A stretch of DNA of 64,000 bases, from positions 496,001-560,000 of the forward strand of contig NZ_NFJR01000001.1 in assembly GCF_002159975.1 (NCBI RefSeq). The letters are read 5' to 3'. Under the pieces are notes generated by a model, which was not told where the DNA came from, made no database searches, and saw only the letters and a list, made by a program, of their open reading frames with translations. Made by a program: the position numbers and the translations under genes. Within the stretch, counting starts at the first letter, position 1. Each line of letters opens with the position of its first letter. Source of the stretch: Barnesiella sp. An22 (GTDB taxonomy: Bacteria > Bacteroidota > Bacteroidia > Bacteroidales > Barnesiellaceae). This document shows, in pieces, positions 7,625 to 16,359 of the stretch.

Positions 7625-8783
7625 CATACGGCCCGCCCACCGGGTAAACCAGGTGAGCGAATACTACTTCTCGCGCAAGCTCAAAGAGATTGCCGGGCTC
7701 AATGCCCAAGGACTCGACATCATCAGCCTGGGCATCGGGGGTCCCGACCGGCCTCCCCACGCCGATACCATCGAGGCGCTCTGCTCCGAGAGCCGGCGCC
7801 CCGACACCCACAGCTACCAGCCCTACGTGGGCATTCCCGCACTGCGGCAGGCCTTTGCCGACTGGTATGCCCGCTGGTATGGCGTAGAGCTCGACCCCCA
7901 GCGCGAAATACAGCCGCTCATCGGTTCGAAAGAGGGCATCCTGCACATCAGCCTTGCCTTCCTCAACCCCGGCGACGGGGTGTTGGTACCCAATCCCGGC
8001 TACCCCACCTACAGCTCGGTGAGCCGGCTGGCCGAGGCCGAAATCTTCACCTACGACCTCGACGAGCAGAACGGGTGGCAACCCGACTTCAATCAGCTCG
8101 AGTCGCTGCCGCTCGACCGCATCAAACTCATGTGGGTCAACTACCCCAACATGCCTACCGGCGCCAACGCCTCGGTCGAGCTGTTTACCCGTCTGGTCGA
8201 GTTTGGCCGGCGTCACGGCATCGTCATCGTCAACGACAACCCCTACAGCTTCATCCTCAACGACCGGCCCCTCAGCCTGCTGTCGATACCCGGCGCCCGC
8301 GAGTGCTGCATCGAGATGAACTCGCTGAGCAAGTCGCACAACATGGCCGGCTGGCGCATCGGCATGCTGGCCTCGAACCCGCAGTTTGTCGAGTGGATAT
8401 TGCGGGTGAAGAGCAACATCGACTCGGGCATGTTCCGCCCCTTGCAGAGCGCGGCCATCAAGGCACTCTCGTGCGGTCCCGAATGGTATGCCGAGGTAAA
8501 CCGGGTCTACCGCTCGCGACGGACCGTTGCCGAGCAAATCATGCAGGCGCTCGACTGCAGCTACGACCCCTCGCAAGTGGGGCTGTTCCTGTGGGGGCGC
8601 ATCCCCGACGAGGCCCGCGACGCCGAATCGCTGGCCGACCGCGTGCTCTACGACGCCCGCGTATTCATCACCCCGGGGTTCATCTTCGGCAGCGGGGGCA
8701 ACCGCTACCTGCGCATCTCGCTCTGCGCCCCCGAAGAGCGAATGAAAGAAGCTTTACAACGTATCGAAAAAATGAAATCCTAA
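7599..8783 (+). CDS. PLP-dependent aminotransferase, probably aromatic amino acid transaminase
   Basis: 394 residues, fold type I class I/II aminotransferase. The Schiff-base lysine lies in SLSKSHNMAGWRIG; a PNMPTGA loop and the NPGYPTY segment are also typical. Family members include LL-diaminopimelate, aspartate and aromatic aminotransferases, which are hard to tell apart by sequence. Position between pheA and the DAHP synthase/chorismate mutase gene, with a 26-base overlap into pheA, argues that it transaminates phenylpyruvate and 4-hydroxyphenylpyruvate, the last step to Phe and Tyr. That substrate assignment is inference from context. Confidence 0.9.
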   Translation: MQNLTNPFDIRPAHRVNQVSEYYFSRKLKEIAGLNAQGLDIISLGIGGPDRPPHADTIEALCSESRRPDTHSYQPYVGIPALRQAFADWYARWYGVELDPQREIQPLIGSKEGILHISLAFLNPGDGVLVPNPGYPTYSSVSRLAEAEIFTYDLDEQNGWQPDFNQLESLPLDRIKLMWVNYPNMPTGANASVELFTRLVEFGRRHGIVIVNDNPYSFILNDRPLSLLSIPGARECCIEMNSLSKSHNMAGWRIGMLASNPQFVEWILRVKSNIDSGMFRPLQSAAIKALSCGPEWYAEVNRVYRSRRTVAEQIMQALDCSYDPSQVGLFLWGRIPDEARDAESLADRVLYDARVFITPGFIFGSGGNRYLRISLCAPEERMKEALQRIEKMKS

Positions 8784-8796
8784 AATACTATTTGTT

Positions 8797-9861
8797 ATGA
8801 ACGACTTACAACCGATTACACTTCCCGGGGTCGACCTCAAGCGTCCCGTCATCATAGCCGGTCCCTGCAGTGCCGAGACCGAAGAACAGGTAATGAACAC
8901 CGCCCGCCAACTGGCCGGGCAAGGCATCAAGATATTCCGCGCCGGGATATGGAAACCCCGCACCAAACCGGGAGGATTCGAAGGCGTGGGCGTAGAGGGC
9001 CTGAACTGGCTCAAACGGGTGAAAGAGGAGACCGGCATGTACACCGCCACCGAGGTGGCCACCGAGCGACACGTGTTCGAAGCCCTCAAGCACGGCATAG
9101 ACATCCTGTGGATAGGAGCCCGCACCACGGCCAACCCCTTTGCCGTACAGGAGATTGCCGACGCCCTGAAGGGGGTCGATATTCCCGTACTCATCAAGAA
9201 CCCCGTGAACCCCGACCTCGAGCTGTGGATTGGCGCCGTCGAGCGCATCTACAACGCCGGCCTGCATCGGCTGGCTGTTATACACCGCGGCTTCAGCAGC
9301 TACGACAAGCACCTCTACCGCAATCTGCCCCAGTGGCACATTCCCATCGAGTTGCGCCGCCGCCTGCCCAACCTGCCCATCTTCTGCGACCCCAGCCACA
9401 TCGGGGGCAAGCGCGAACTGGTGGCCCCGTTGTGCCAGCAGGCCATGGACCTGGGTTTCGACGGACTCATCGTCGAGTCGCACTGCGACCCCGACTGCGC
9501 CTGGAGCGACAAGAACCAGCAGGTGACCCCCGACGCCCTCCACTATATACTGAACATGCTGGTGATTCGCGAGACCACCCAAACCACCGAGAACCTCTCG
9601 GAGCTGCGCAGCCAGATAGACCAGCTCGACAACCAACTGCTCGAACTGCTGGCCAAGCGCATGCGGGTTTCGCGCGAAATCGGCCAATACAAAAAGGAGC
9701 ACAGCATGCCCGTTTTGCAGACCAGCCGCTATGACGAGATTCTGCAAAAGCGCATGGCCGAGGCCGTGGAGCTGGGCATGGGAGCCGACTTCATGAAAGA
9801 GATCATGCAGGCCATTCACGAGGAGTCGGTACACCAGCAAATGGAGATTATCAATAAATAA
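8797..9861 (+). CDS. Bifunctional DAHP synthase / type II (AroQ) chorismate mutase
   Basis: 354 residues. The N-terminal 260 residues form a KDO8P-synthase-like (type I beta) DAHP synthase: IAGPCSAET, the KPRTKPGGFEG phosphoenolpyruvate-binding segment, LWIGARTT, the KNPVNPD strand, and CDPSHIGGKR. Residues about 265-350 are a helical AroQ chorismate mutase (ELRSQIDQLDNQLLELLAKRM). The enzyme therefore covers the entry step of the shikimate pathway and the branch step chorismate to prephenate. In this fusion class the mutase domain can also act as the allosteric sensor for prephenate; whether it does here is unknown. The operon thus runs from chorismate to Phe and Tyr plus the committed entry reaction. 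Confidence 0.95.
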   Translation: MNDLQPITLPGVDLKRPVIIAGPCSAETEEQVMNTARQLAGQGIKIFRAGIWKPRTKPGGFEGVGVEGLNWLKRVKEETGMYTATEVATERHVFEALKHGIDILWIGARTTANPFAVQEIADALKGVDIPVLIKNPVNPDLELWIGAVERIYNAGLHRLAVIHRGFSSYDKHLYRNLPQWHIPIELRRRLPNLPIFCDPSHIGGKRELVAPLCQQAMDLGFDGLIVESHCDPDCAWSDKNQQVTPDALHYILNMLVIRETTQTTENLSELRSQIDQLDNQLLELLAKRMRVSREIGQYKKEHSMPVLQTSRYDEILQKRMAEAVELGMGADFMKEIMQAIHEESVHQQMEIINK

Positions 9862-9908
9862 AAGGAGATTACCACTTAGCAATAAGATTACAAGTTGTCG
9901 CATTGTCT

Positions 9909-10682
9909 ATGAAAATCGTTATTCTCGGAGCCGGCAAAATGGGGTCGTTCTTTGCCGACGTACTCAGCTTCGACCACGAAGTCGCCCTCTACGACGTCGA
10001 CCCGCAACGGCTTCGATTCGCCTTCAACACCCTGCGCATGACCCGCCCCGAAGAGATAGGCGAGTTTGCCCCCGACCTGGTCATCAACGCCGCCACGGTC
10101 AAGTACACCATCGAGGCGTTCGAGTCGGTGCTCCCCTACCTGCCGGCCCGCACCATCCTGTCCGACATCGCCTCGGTCAAGACCGGTCTGCCCGAGTTCT
10201 ACGCCCGGGCGGGACACCCGTTCGTATCGACCCACCCCATGTTCGGCCCCACCTTTGCCAACCTGAGCGACCTGAGCACGCAGCACGTCATCATCATCAC
10301 CGAGGGCGACCACCTGGGCAAAGTCTTTTTCAAGGACATCTACCAGCGGTTGCGGCTCAACATCTTCGAATATTCGTTCCGCGAGCACGACGAGACCATC
10401 GCCTACTCCCTGTCGATACCCTTCACCTCGACCCTGGTATTCGCCTCGATCATGAAGCACCAGGATGCCCCGGGTACCACCTTCAAGAAGCACATGGACA
10501 TTGCCCGCGGCCTGCTCTCGGAAGACGACTACCTGCTCACCGAGATACTCTTCAACCCCAACACCCCGCAGCAGGTGCGGCAGATACAGGAGCAACTCTC
10601 GGTCCTGCTCGACATCGTCGAACAGAAAGATACCGACCGCATGAAAGAGTACCTCACCCGGGTACGGAAAAACATCGAGTGA
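9909..10682 (+). CDS. tyrA: Prephenate dehydrogenase
   Basis: 257 residues from the ATG at 9909; a TTG two codons earlier is also possible but less likely. It oxidises prephenate to 4-hydroxyphenylpyruvate with NAD(P)+. The Rossmann motif GAGKMGSFFADVL opens the protein, an Asp at the end of beta-2 (LYDVDP) suggests NAD preference, and the conserved STHPMFGP active-site segment lies near residue 110, followed by the helical dimerisation domain. It lacks fused chorismate mutase or ACT domains, so feedback must act elsewhere. Last gene of the operon; a terminator follows at 10722. Confidence 0.93.
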   Translation: MKIVILGAGKMGSFFADVLSFDHEVALYDVDPQRLRFAFNTLRMTRPEEIGEFAPDLVINAATVKYTIEAFESVLPYLPARTILSDIASVKTGLPEFYARAGHPFVSTHPMFGPTFANLSDLSTQHVIIITEGDHLGKVFFKDIYQRLRLNIFEYSFREHDETIAYSLSIPFTSTLVFASIMKHQDAPGTTFKKHMDIARGLLSEDDYLLTEILFNPNTPQQVRQIQEQLSVLLDIVEQKDTDRMKEYLTRVRKNIE

Positions 10683-10721
10683 AGACTCCCGTCGCCGCCA
10701 CACCCGGCAACACCCCCATCG

Positions 10722-10766
10722 AGATAGCGTGCCACCCTCCCCGGCGGTACGCTATCTTTTGTTTTT
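10722..10766 (+). terminator. Terminator of the aromatic operon
   Basis: AGATAGCGT (10722-10730) pairs with ACGCTATCT (10749-10757), with further inner pairing, and is followed by a T-rich run. Confidence 0.85.
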
Positions 10767-10890
10767 CACCCTTTCGACGCCCGCTTGAGAAAAGTCATCA
10801 ATCGATTGATTATCTTATATTTATAAAATATCATCTTTTATTTACTCCGCGATTTTGGTATAATATTTTCTTTTCTTGCAAAAGAATATC

Positions 10891-10898
10891 TATATTTG
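10891..10898 (+). promoter_or_regulatory. Putative promoter -7 element (TATATTTG) for the 10953-15891 gene group
   Basis: TATATTTG matches TAnnTTTG 55 bases before the small membrane-protein gene. The -33 position is AT-rich without a clear TTTG. The rest of the 10767-10952 gap is AT-rich and shows nothing else. Confidence 0.45.
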
Positions 10899-10952
10899 TA
10901 GGTTGACTCAGGAGGTCGATACCCATACACTGAAAAAACAGGATTTTTTGAT

Positions 10953-11132
10953 ATGAGAAAATATAATGTGTTCCGCATTTCGTGTATCGCACTGCTATGG
11001 CTTTTTTGTGCCGTGACATTGATTTGGGCGAAAGGTATTGATGGGCAAGTGCTGTTTGCCATCATAGCCTCGGGAATCATCGTATTCGTGCCTCTCTACA
11101 AACAATGGAAACGAGAGAGCAACAACCAATGA
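10953..11132 (+). CDS. 59-residue predicted two-helix membrane protein
   Basis: ATG 10953 to TGA 11130-11132, 59 codons. The product starts MRKYNVFRI, has two hydrophobic stretches (about residues 9-26 and 32-48) separated by AKGIDG, and ends in a basic/polar tail (KQWKRESNNQ). Both helices and a positively charged start fit a small inner-membrane protein. It has a promoter-like element upstream and is followed after 27 bases by dxs, so it is probably the first gene of the dxs-trkA-trkH unit. I do not recognise a family. Similar small proteins are often missed by automatic annotation. Confidence 0.7.
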   Translation: MRKYNVFRISCIALLWLFCAVTLIWAKGIDGQVLFAIIASGIIVFVPLYKQWKRESNNQ

Positions 11133-11159
11133 GCCGCCAAGTCGATAAAATAGTTGAAA

Positions 11160-13055
11160 ATGGAACCCGATAACATAGAACTACTCAAACAGATAAACTT
11201 CCCTGCCGACCTGCGCAAACTGCCGGTCGAGAAACTGCCCGAGGTGTGTGCCGAGATACGCCGTTTCCTCATCGGCTCGCTGGCCCACAACCCGGGACAC
11301 TTCGGGTCGAGCATGGGGGCCGTCGAGCTGACCGTAGCCCTGCACTACGTATTCGACACCCCTTACGACCGCATCGTATGGGACGTGGGGCATCAGGCCT
11401 ACGGGCACAAGATACTGACCGGCCGCCGCGAGCGGTTCGACACCTGCCGCAAACTGAACGGGCTGAGCGGTTTCCCCAATCCGGCCGAGAGCGAATACGA
11501 CGCCTTCATCGCCGGCCATGCCTCCAACTCCATATCGGCCGCGCTGGGTATGGCCATCGCCACCCGGCTGAAACACGAGGAGAAGGAGCGCAAGGTGATT
11601 GCCGTCATCGGCGATGCCTCCATTGCCGGCGGGCTGGCCTTCGAGGGACTGAACAACGCCTCGATTAACCCCAACAACCTGCTCATCATCCTCAACGACA
11701 ACGATATGGCCATCGACCATAACGTGGGCGGATTGAACGAATATCTGGTAAACATCACCACCTCGCGGGGGTACAACCGGCTGCGTTACGACGCCTACCG
11801 CACCCTGCGGCGGTTCAACCTCATCGACGAGGAGCACCGCGGCGCGATACTGCGCTTCAACAACAGCCTGAAGGCACTGCTTACCAAGCAACAGAACATA
11901 TTCGAGGGGCTCGACATACGCTATTTCGGACCCATCGACGGCCACAACGTTATCAATATCGTCAACAAACTGAACGACATCAAGGATATGACGGGGCCTA
12001 AGATACTGCACCTGCGCACCATCAAGGGCAAGGGGTATGCTCCGGCCGAAAAAGAGCCTACCATCTGGCACGCTCCCGGCTGTTTCGACCCCGCTACGGG
12101 CCAACGCAAAAGCGAGCCCGAGGGCAACAAGCCCCCCAAGTTTCAGGACGTATTCGGCCACACGCTGGTCGAGCTGGCCGAGCAGAACGACAAGATTACC
12201 GTCATCACACCGGCCATGCCCACAGGCAGCTCGTCGTGTTTCATGATGGAGCGCTTTCCCCAGCGGTCGTTCGATGTGGGCATCTCCGAAGAGCATGCCG
12301 CCACCTTCGCCGCCGGACTGGCCAAAGAGGGGCTGCAACCCTTCTGCAGCATTTACTCCACCTTCCTGCAACGCGCTTTCGACGAGGTGATACACGACGT
12401 GGCTATACAGAAACTGCCCGTCACCTTCTGCATCGACCGGGCCGGACTGGTGGGTGAAGACGGGGTGACGCACCACGGGGTATTCGACCTGTGCTACCTG
12501 CGCTGCATCCCCAACATGACCATCGCCGCCCCCATGGACGAGCACTACCTGCGCCACCTCATGTACACGGCGCAACTGCGCAACAACGGGCCCTTTGCCA
12601 TACGCTATCCGCGCGGCAGCGGCAGCCAGGTCGACTGGCGCTGCCCCATGCACGAGCTGCCCATCGGCAAAGGTCGCCAGCTATGCGAAGGCGACGACAT
12701 AGCCGTGCTCTGCGTGGGCCCCATCGGGGTCGATGCCCTGCACGCCGTGCAACGGGCACGCGAAGCGGACGTGAAGGCAGCCCTCTACGACATGATTTTT
12801 GTCAAGCCCCTCGACGAGGAGATACTCCACGAGGTAGGCCAGAAATACAAGAGAGTCATCACCCTGGAAGACGGGAGCATCACCGGCGGATTCGGGAGTG
12901 CCGTGCTGGAATTCATGGCCGACCACGGTTACACGCCCCGCATCAAACGGATGGGCATTCCCGACCGGTTTATCGCTCAGGGCTCCGTCAAAGAGTTGCA
13001 CCAGCTGTGCGGCATCGACGAAGAGAGTATTTACGCGACCCTCATGGGTAATTGA
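11160..13055 (+). CDS. dxs: 1-deoxy-D-xylulose-5-phosphate synthase
   Basis: 631 residues from ATG 11160. It condenses pyruvate and glyceraldehyde 3-phosphate with thiamine diphosphate, the first step of the MEP isoprenoid pathway. Visible: the catalytic-His region [15 protein letters not shown], the diphosphate-binding [17 protein letters not shown]...NDND segment, and the C-terminal transketolase-like domain with [15 protein letters not shown]. The product feeds quinone side chains, a thematic link with the men genes at 26-32 kb. The trkA start follows after 26 bases, so the genes are probably cotranscribed. Confidence 0.96.
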   Translation: MEPDNIELLKQINFPADLRKLPVEKLPEVCAEIRRFLIGSLAHNPGHFGSSMGAVELTVALHYVFDTPYDRIVWDVGHQAYGHKILTGRRERFDTCRKLNGLSGFPNPAESEYDAFIAGHASNSISAALGMAIATRLKHEEKERKVIAVIGDASIAGGLAFEGLNNASINPNNLLIILNDNDMAIDHNVGGLNEYLVNITTSRGYNRLRYDAYRTLRRFNLIDEEHRGAILRFNNSLKALLTKQQNIFEGLDIRYFGPIDGHNVINIVNKLNDIKDMTGPKILHLRTIKGKGYAPAEKEPTIWHAPGCFDPATGQRKSEPEGNKPPKFQDVFGHTLVELAEQNDKITVITPAMPTGSSSCFMMERFPQRSFDVGISEEHAATFAAGLAKEGLQPFCSIYSTFLQRAFDEVIHDVAIQKLPVTFCIDRAGLVGEDGVTHHGVFDLCYLRCIPNMTIAAPMDEHYLRHLMYTAQLRNNGPFAIRYPRGSGSQVDWRCPMHELPIGKGRQLCEGDDIAVLCVGPIGVDALHAVQRAREADVKAALYDMIFVKPLDEEILHEVGQKYKRVITLEDGSITGGFGSAVLEFMADHGYTPRIKRMGIPDRFIAQGSVKELHQLCGIDEESIYATLMGN

Positions 13056-13081
13056 ATATAAAGATACAAAGGGTATACATT

Positions 13082-14416
13082 ATGAAAATCATCATCGCCG
13101 GAGCAGGAGAGGTGGGAACCCACCTGGCCAAACTGCTCTCCCGGGAAGAACAGGACATTATCCTGATCGACAACGACGAAGAAAAGCTAAGAGAACTCGA
13201 CGCCAACTACAACCTGATGACGATTGTGGGAAACCCCACCGCCTTTATGACCCTGAAACAGGCCAAGGTGCACCAGGCCGACCTGTTTATCGCCGTCATG
13301 CCGTTCGAGACCCGCAACATCATGGCTTGCACCATGGCCTCGAAACTGGGAGCCAAGAAGACGCTGGCCCGGGTCGACAACTACGAATATCTGCTGCCCG
13401 AGAACAAAGCCTTCTTCGACAGCCTGGGGGTAAACGAACTCATCTATCCCGAAAAGCTGGCGGCCGAGGAGGTAATCACCGCCCTGCGACACACCTGGAC
13501 CCGCAACTGGTTCGAGCTGTGCAACGGCGAGCTCATCGTCTTGAGCGTGAAGTTGCACGACAACGCCAAGATTCTGAACAAGAAACTCTACGAAGTCACC
13601 ACAGCCGACAGCCAGTTTCACATTGCGGCCATCAAGCGCATACACGAAACCATTATCCCACGTGGTAACGACGAGATAAAGGTGGGCGACATCGCCTACT
13701 TCACCACCACGCCCAACCACATCGGGGAGATACGACAGCTCGCAGGCGAAAGCGAAGCCGAAATCCACAAAATCATGATTATGGGCGGCAGTCGCATTGC
13801 CATACGCATCTCGAGCTATGCCCCCGACGACATGGACATCAAGCTCATCGAATGCGACCGCCAGAAGAGCTACAAACTGGCCGAGCGCATGCACGATGTC
13901 ATCATCATCCAGGGCGACGGCCGCAACGTGGACCTGCTCAAAGAGGAGGGCATACGCGATATGGATGCCTTCATTGCCCTCACCGACAGCTCCGAGACCA
14001 ACATTCTGGCCTGCCTCACCGCCAAAGAGCTGGGAGTGCAGAAGACAATCGCCGAGGTCGAGAACCTGCAATTCATCTCGACGGCCGAGCGGCTGAACAT
14101 CGGCAACATCATCAACAAGAAGCTGCTGGCGGCCAGCCGCATCTTCCAGTTGCTGCTCGACGAAGACTCGTCGAACGCCAAATGTCTGGCCCTGTCGGAT
14201 GCCGAAGTGATGGAGCTCGTCGCCAAAGAGAACTCCAAGATTACCAAAGCGCCGGTCAAAGACCTGAAACTACCGTCGGACCTGACCATCGGTGGTCTGG
14301 TGCGCAACGGTCACGGTATGGTGGTGACCGGTAACACCTGGATACAGCCCAACGACCACGTCGTCATCTTCTGTCTCGACACGGCCCTGCACAAAATAGA
14401 CAAGCTGTTTAATTAA
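13082..14416 (+). CDS. trkA: TrkA, NAD-binding regulatory subunit of the Trk K+ uptake system
   Basis: 444 residues from the ATG at 13082; the frame is open further upstream, but MKIIIAGAGEVG is the natural start. It has two RCK_N/RCK_C units: the first Rossmann repeat begins GAGEVGTHLAK, the second at about residue 232 with IMGGSRIAIRIS. Conserved acidic strand ends (LIDNDEEKL, LIECDRQKS) fit NAD(H) binding. TrkA rings sit on the cytoplasmic face of TrkH and gate it in response to nucleotides. trkH follows after 11 bases. Confidence 0.95.
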   Translation: MKIIIAGAGEVGTHLAKLLSREEQDIILIDNDEEKLRELDANYNLMTIVGNPTAFMTLKQAKVHQADLFIAVMPFETRNIMACTMASKLGAKKTLARVDNYEYLLPENKAFFDSLGVNELIYPEKLAAEEVITALRHTWTRNWFELCNGELIVLSVKLHDNAKILNKKLYEVTTADSQFHIAAIKRIHETIIPRGNDEIKVGDIAYFTTTPNHIGEIRQLAGESEAEIHKIMIMGGSRIAIRISSYAPDDMDIKLIECDRQKSYKLAERMHDVIIIQGDGRNVDLLKEEGIRDMDAFIALTDSSETNILACLTAKELGVQKTIAEVENLQFISTAERLNIGNIINKKLLAASRIFQLLLDEDSSNAKCLALSDAEVMELVAKENSKITKAPVKDLKLPSDLTIGGLVRNGHGMVVTGNTWIQPNDHVVIFCLDTALHKIDKLFN

Positions 14417-14427
14417 CGAGAGAGACT

Positions 14428-15891
14428 ATGGCCAAAATCAATGTTCGTGTCATACTGAAATTTATCGGGATGCTGCTCTGTCTGGAGGCCATCCTCATGC
14501 TCGCGCCCTATATCGTTGCCCTCATCTATGGCGAAGGCGACGCCATGGCCTTCCTGTTGTCGATAGGGATAACGGCCATCACGGGAGGTGCGCTGTTCTA
14601 CTTCTTCCGGAATGCCCGCAACGAGGTGGGCAAACGCGAAAGTTACCTGATTGTCACCTCCATCTGGCTCTTCTTCACCCTCTTCGGCATGTTGCCCTTC
14701 TGCTTTATGCCCAACTCTCTGAGTGTAGCCGATGCCTTTTTCGAAACCGTTTCGGGGCTGACGACAACCGGAGCCTCGATTATTCCCAACGTCGAAGCCC
14801 TGCCCCACGGCATTCTGTTCTGGCGCAGCTTCACCCATCTTATCGGCGGTATGGGTATCATCCTCTTGACCGTCGCCATACTGCCCATGCTCAACCACCA
14901 GGGCGGTCTGATTCTGTTCAACTCGGAGGTGACCGGCATTTCACACGAGAAACTGAAACCGAAGATTGGCGAGACCTCCAAGAAGCTGTGGTACGTATAC
15001 ATATCGCTCACCGCCATCCTGTGCCTGTTGCTGTGCGTAGGTCCCATGAAGCCGTTCGACGCCATCTGCCACGCCTTCAGCACCATGGCCACGGGTGGAT
15101 TCTCGACCAAGCAGGCCAGCCTCAACCACTGGCACTCGGCCTATATCGACTATGTCATCACGATATTTACCTTTGTGGCCGGTATCAACTTCGCCCTGGT
15201 ATACCGGGCCGTCACCGGCGACGTGAAGCGACTCTTCTCCAACGAAGAGACCAAATGGTATACCGTTATCGTCGTGGGAGCTACGGTCGTAGTGGTAGCC
15301 GGACTCTATGTGACGGGACAAAACAGTTCGTTCGAAGAGACCGTGCGGGTATCGCTGGCCCAGGTAGTCACCGTCATCACCAGCACGGGATACACCGTGG
15401 GCGATTACGTAGCCTGGGGACCCTTCTTCACTACCATATTCCTGCTGCTCATGTTCTTCGGTGCTTGTGCAGGCTCGACCTGCGGCGGTGCCAAGATAGA
15501 CCGTCTGGTAGTGCTGGCCAAGAATACCCGCAACGAGTTCTACCGGGTTATCCACCCCAACGCCATTCTGCCCGTGCGGGTCAACGGCAAAGCCATTTCG
15601 CACGAGGTGGTCTCCAAGATTCTGGCCTTCATCCTGGTCTATGTGATGGTACTCATTGCCGGCTCTATCGTGCTGACGGCACTGGGGCTCTCGATCGAAG
15701 AGGCCTTCGGGTCTACCCTCTCGTGTCTGAGCAACATCGGGCCGGGAGCCGGAGCCACGGGACCGGTCGGGAACTATGCCTTTATCCCCGACATAGGCAA
15801 ATGGACCCTCTCTTTCATCATGCTCATCGGGCGTCTCGAGCTGTTCACCGTGCTCATCCTCTTTACCTCCTATTTCTGGAAAAACTCGTAG
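14428..15891 (+). CDS. trkH: TrkH-type potassium uptake membrane subunit
   Basis: 487 residues, multi-pass membrane protein of the Trk/Ktr superfamily. Four selectivity-filter-like segments are recognisable, among them TVSGLTTTGAS, SFSTMATGGFST-like HAFSTMATGGF, TSTGYTVGDY and CLSNIGPGAG. The last three-quarters show the repeated M1-P-M2 organisation. It forms the K+ pore with TrkA encoded just upstream. After the stop codon there is no clear terminator before the 83-bp repeat array at 15998. Confidence 0.95.
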   Translation: MAKINVRVILKFIGMLLCLEAILMLAPYIVALIYGEGDAMAFLLSIGITAITGGALFYFFRNARNEVGKRESYLIVTSIWLFFTLFGMLPFCFMPNSLSVADAFFETVSGLTTTGASIIPNVEALPHGILFWRSFTHLIGGMGIILLTVAILPMLNHQGGLILFNSEVTGISHEKLKPKIGETSKKLWYVYISLTAILCLLLCVGPMKPFDAICHAFSTMATGGFSTKQASLNHWHSAYIDYVITIFTFVAGINFALVYRAVTGDVKRLFSNEETKWYTVIVVGATVVVVAGLYVTGQNSSFEETVRVSLAQVVTVITSTGYTVGDYVAWGPFFTTIFLLLMFFGACAGSTCGGAKIDRLVVLAKNTRNEFYRVIHPNAILPVRVNGKAISHEVVSKILAFILVYVMVLIAGSIVLTALGLSIEEAFGSTLSCLSNIGPGAGATGPVGNYAFIPDIGKWTLSFIMLIGRLELFTVLILFTSYFWKNS

Positions 15892-15977
15892 GACCGGCAC
15901 ACTCTCGTCAGCTCCACCAAGAGGGGATTCCGTGTAAAAATATCGGCTCATGCTCTGTTTTTACATACGACTTTGCC

Positions 15978-15985
15978 TATCTTTG
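15978..15985 (+). promoter_or_regulatory. Promoter-like -7 element (TATCTTTG) preceding the repeat array
   Basis: TATCTTTG followed by CTAC and then AGGAGGCGG resembles the end of a repeat unit in diverged form. It may be the ancestral promoter from which the array was amplified. Confidence 0.4.
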
Positions 15986-15997
15986 CTACACGAATAC

Positions 15998-16324
15998 AGG
16001 AGGCGGTTCAGCACAGCCAAACTTGAAAACTTCATTTTCGTTTGTCTCTGCCTTCGCCTTTCACTACCTTTGTAGAAGATAGGAGGCGGTTCAGCACAGC
16101 CAAACTTGAAAACTTCATTTTCGTTTGTCTCTGCCTTCGCCTTTCACTACCTTTGTAGAAGATAGGAGGCGGTTCAGCATAGCCAAACTTGAAAATTTCA
16201 TTTTCGTTTGTCTCTGCTTTCACCTTTCACTACCTTTGTAGAAGATAGGAGGCGGTTCAGCATAGCCAAACTTGAAAATTTCATTTTCGTTTGTCTCTGC
16301 TTTCACCTTTCACTACCTTTGTAA
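15998..16324 (+). repeat. Four tandem 83-bp repeats, each with a promoter, upstream of ftsK
   Basis: Units begin with AGGAGGCGGTTCAGC at 15998, 16081, 16164 and 16247, exactly 83 bases apart; the last is cut by about 6 bases. Each holds TTTG-N20-TACCTTTG, with -7 elements at 16065, 16148, 16231 and 16314. Units 1 and 2 share CAGCACAGCC and AAAACTTC; units 3 and 4 share CAGCATAGCC and AAAATTTC, so the array grew by duplication of two variants. The last unit's promoter would start transcription about 30 bases before the ftsK ATG. The stretch 15892-15997 holds only the diverged promoter-like element. Confidence 0.93.
16041..16321 (+). promoter_or_regulatory. Array of four promoters driving ftsK-lolA-trxB
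   Basis: Promoter pairs at 16041/16065, 16124/16148, 16207/16231 and 16290/16314 all read TTTG-N20-TACCTTTG on the plus strand. The match to the Bacteroidetes consensus is full in every unit, so all four are predicted to be active. Confidence 0.65.
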
Positions 16325-16359
16325 CAATTTGTTTCAATCATATATCAGCTATTCCCAAT

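Noticed and set aside
16032-16223. Minus-strand frame with a repeated NENEIFKFGYAEPP-like peptide
   Set aside because: It arises only from translating the 83-bp promoter repeats; 83 is not a multiple of three, and the repeats carry promoters on the other strand.
15998-16324. CRISPR array
   Set aside because: The four repeats are directly adjacent 83-bp units without spacers, no Cas genes are near, and each unit contains a promoter.
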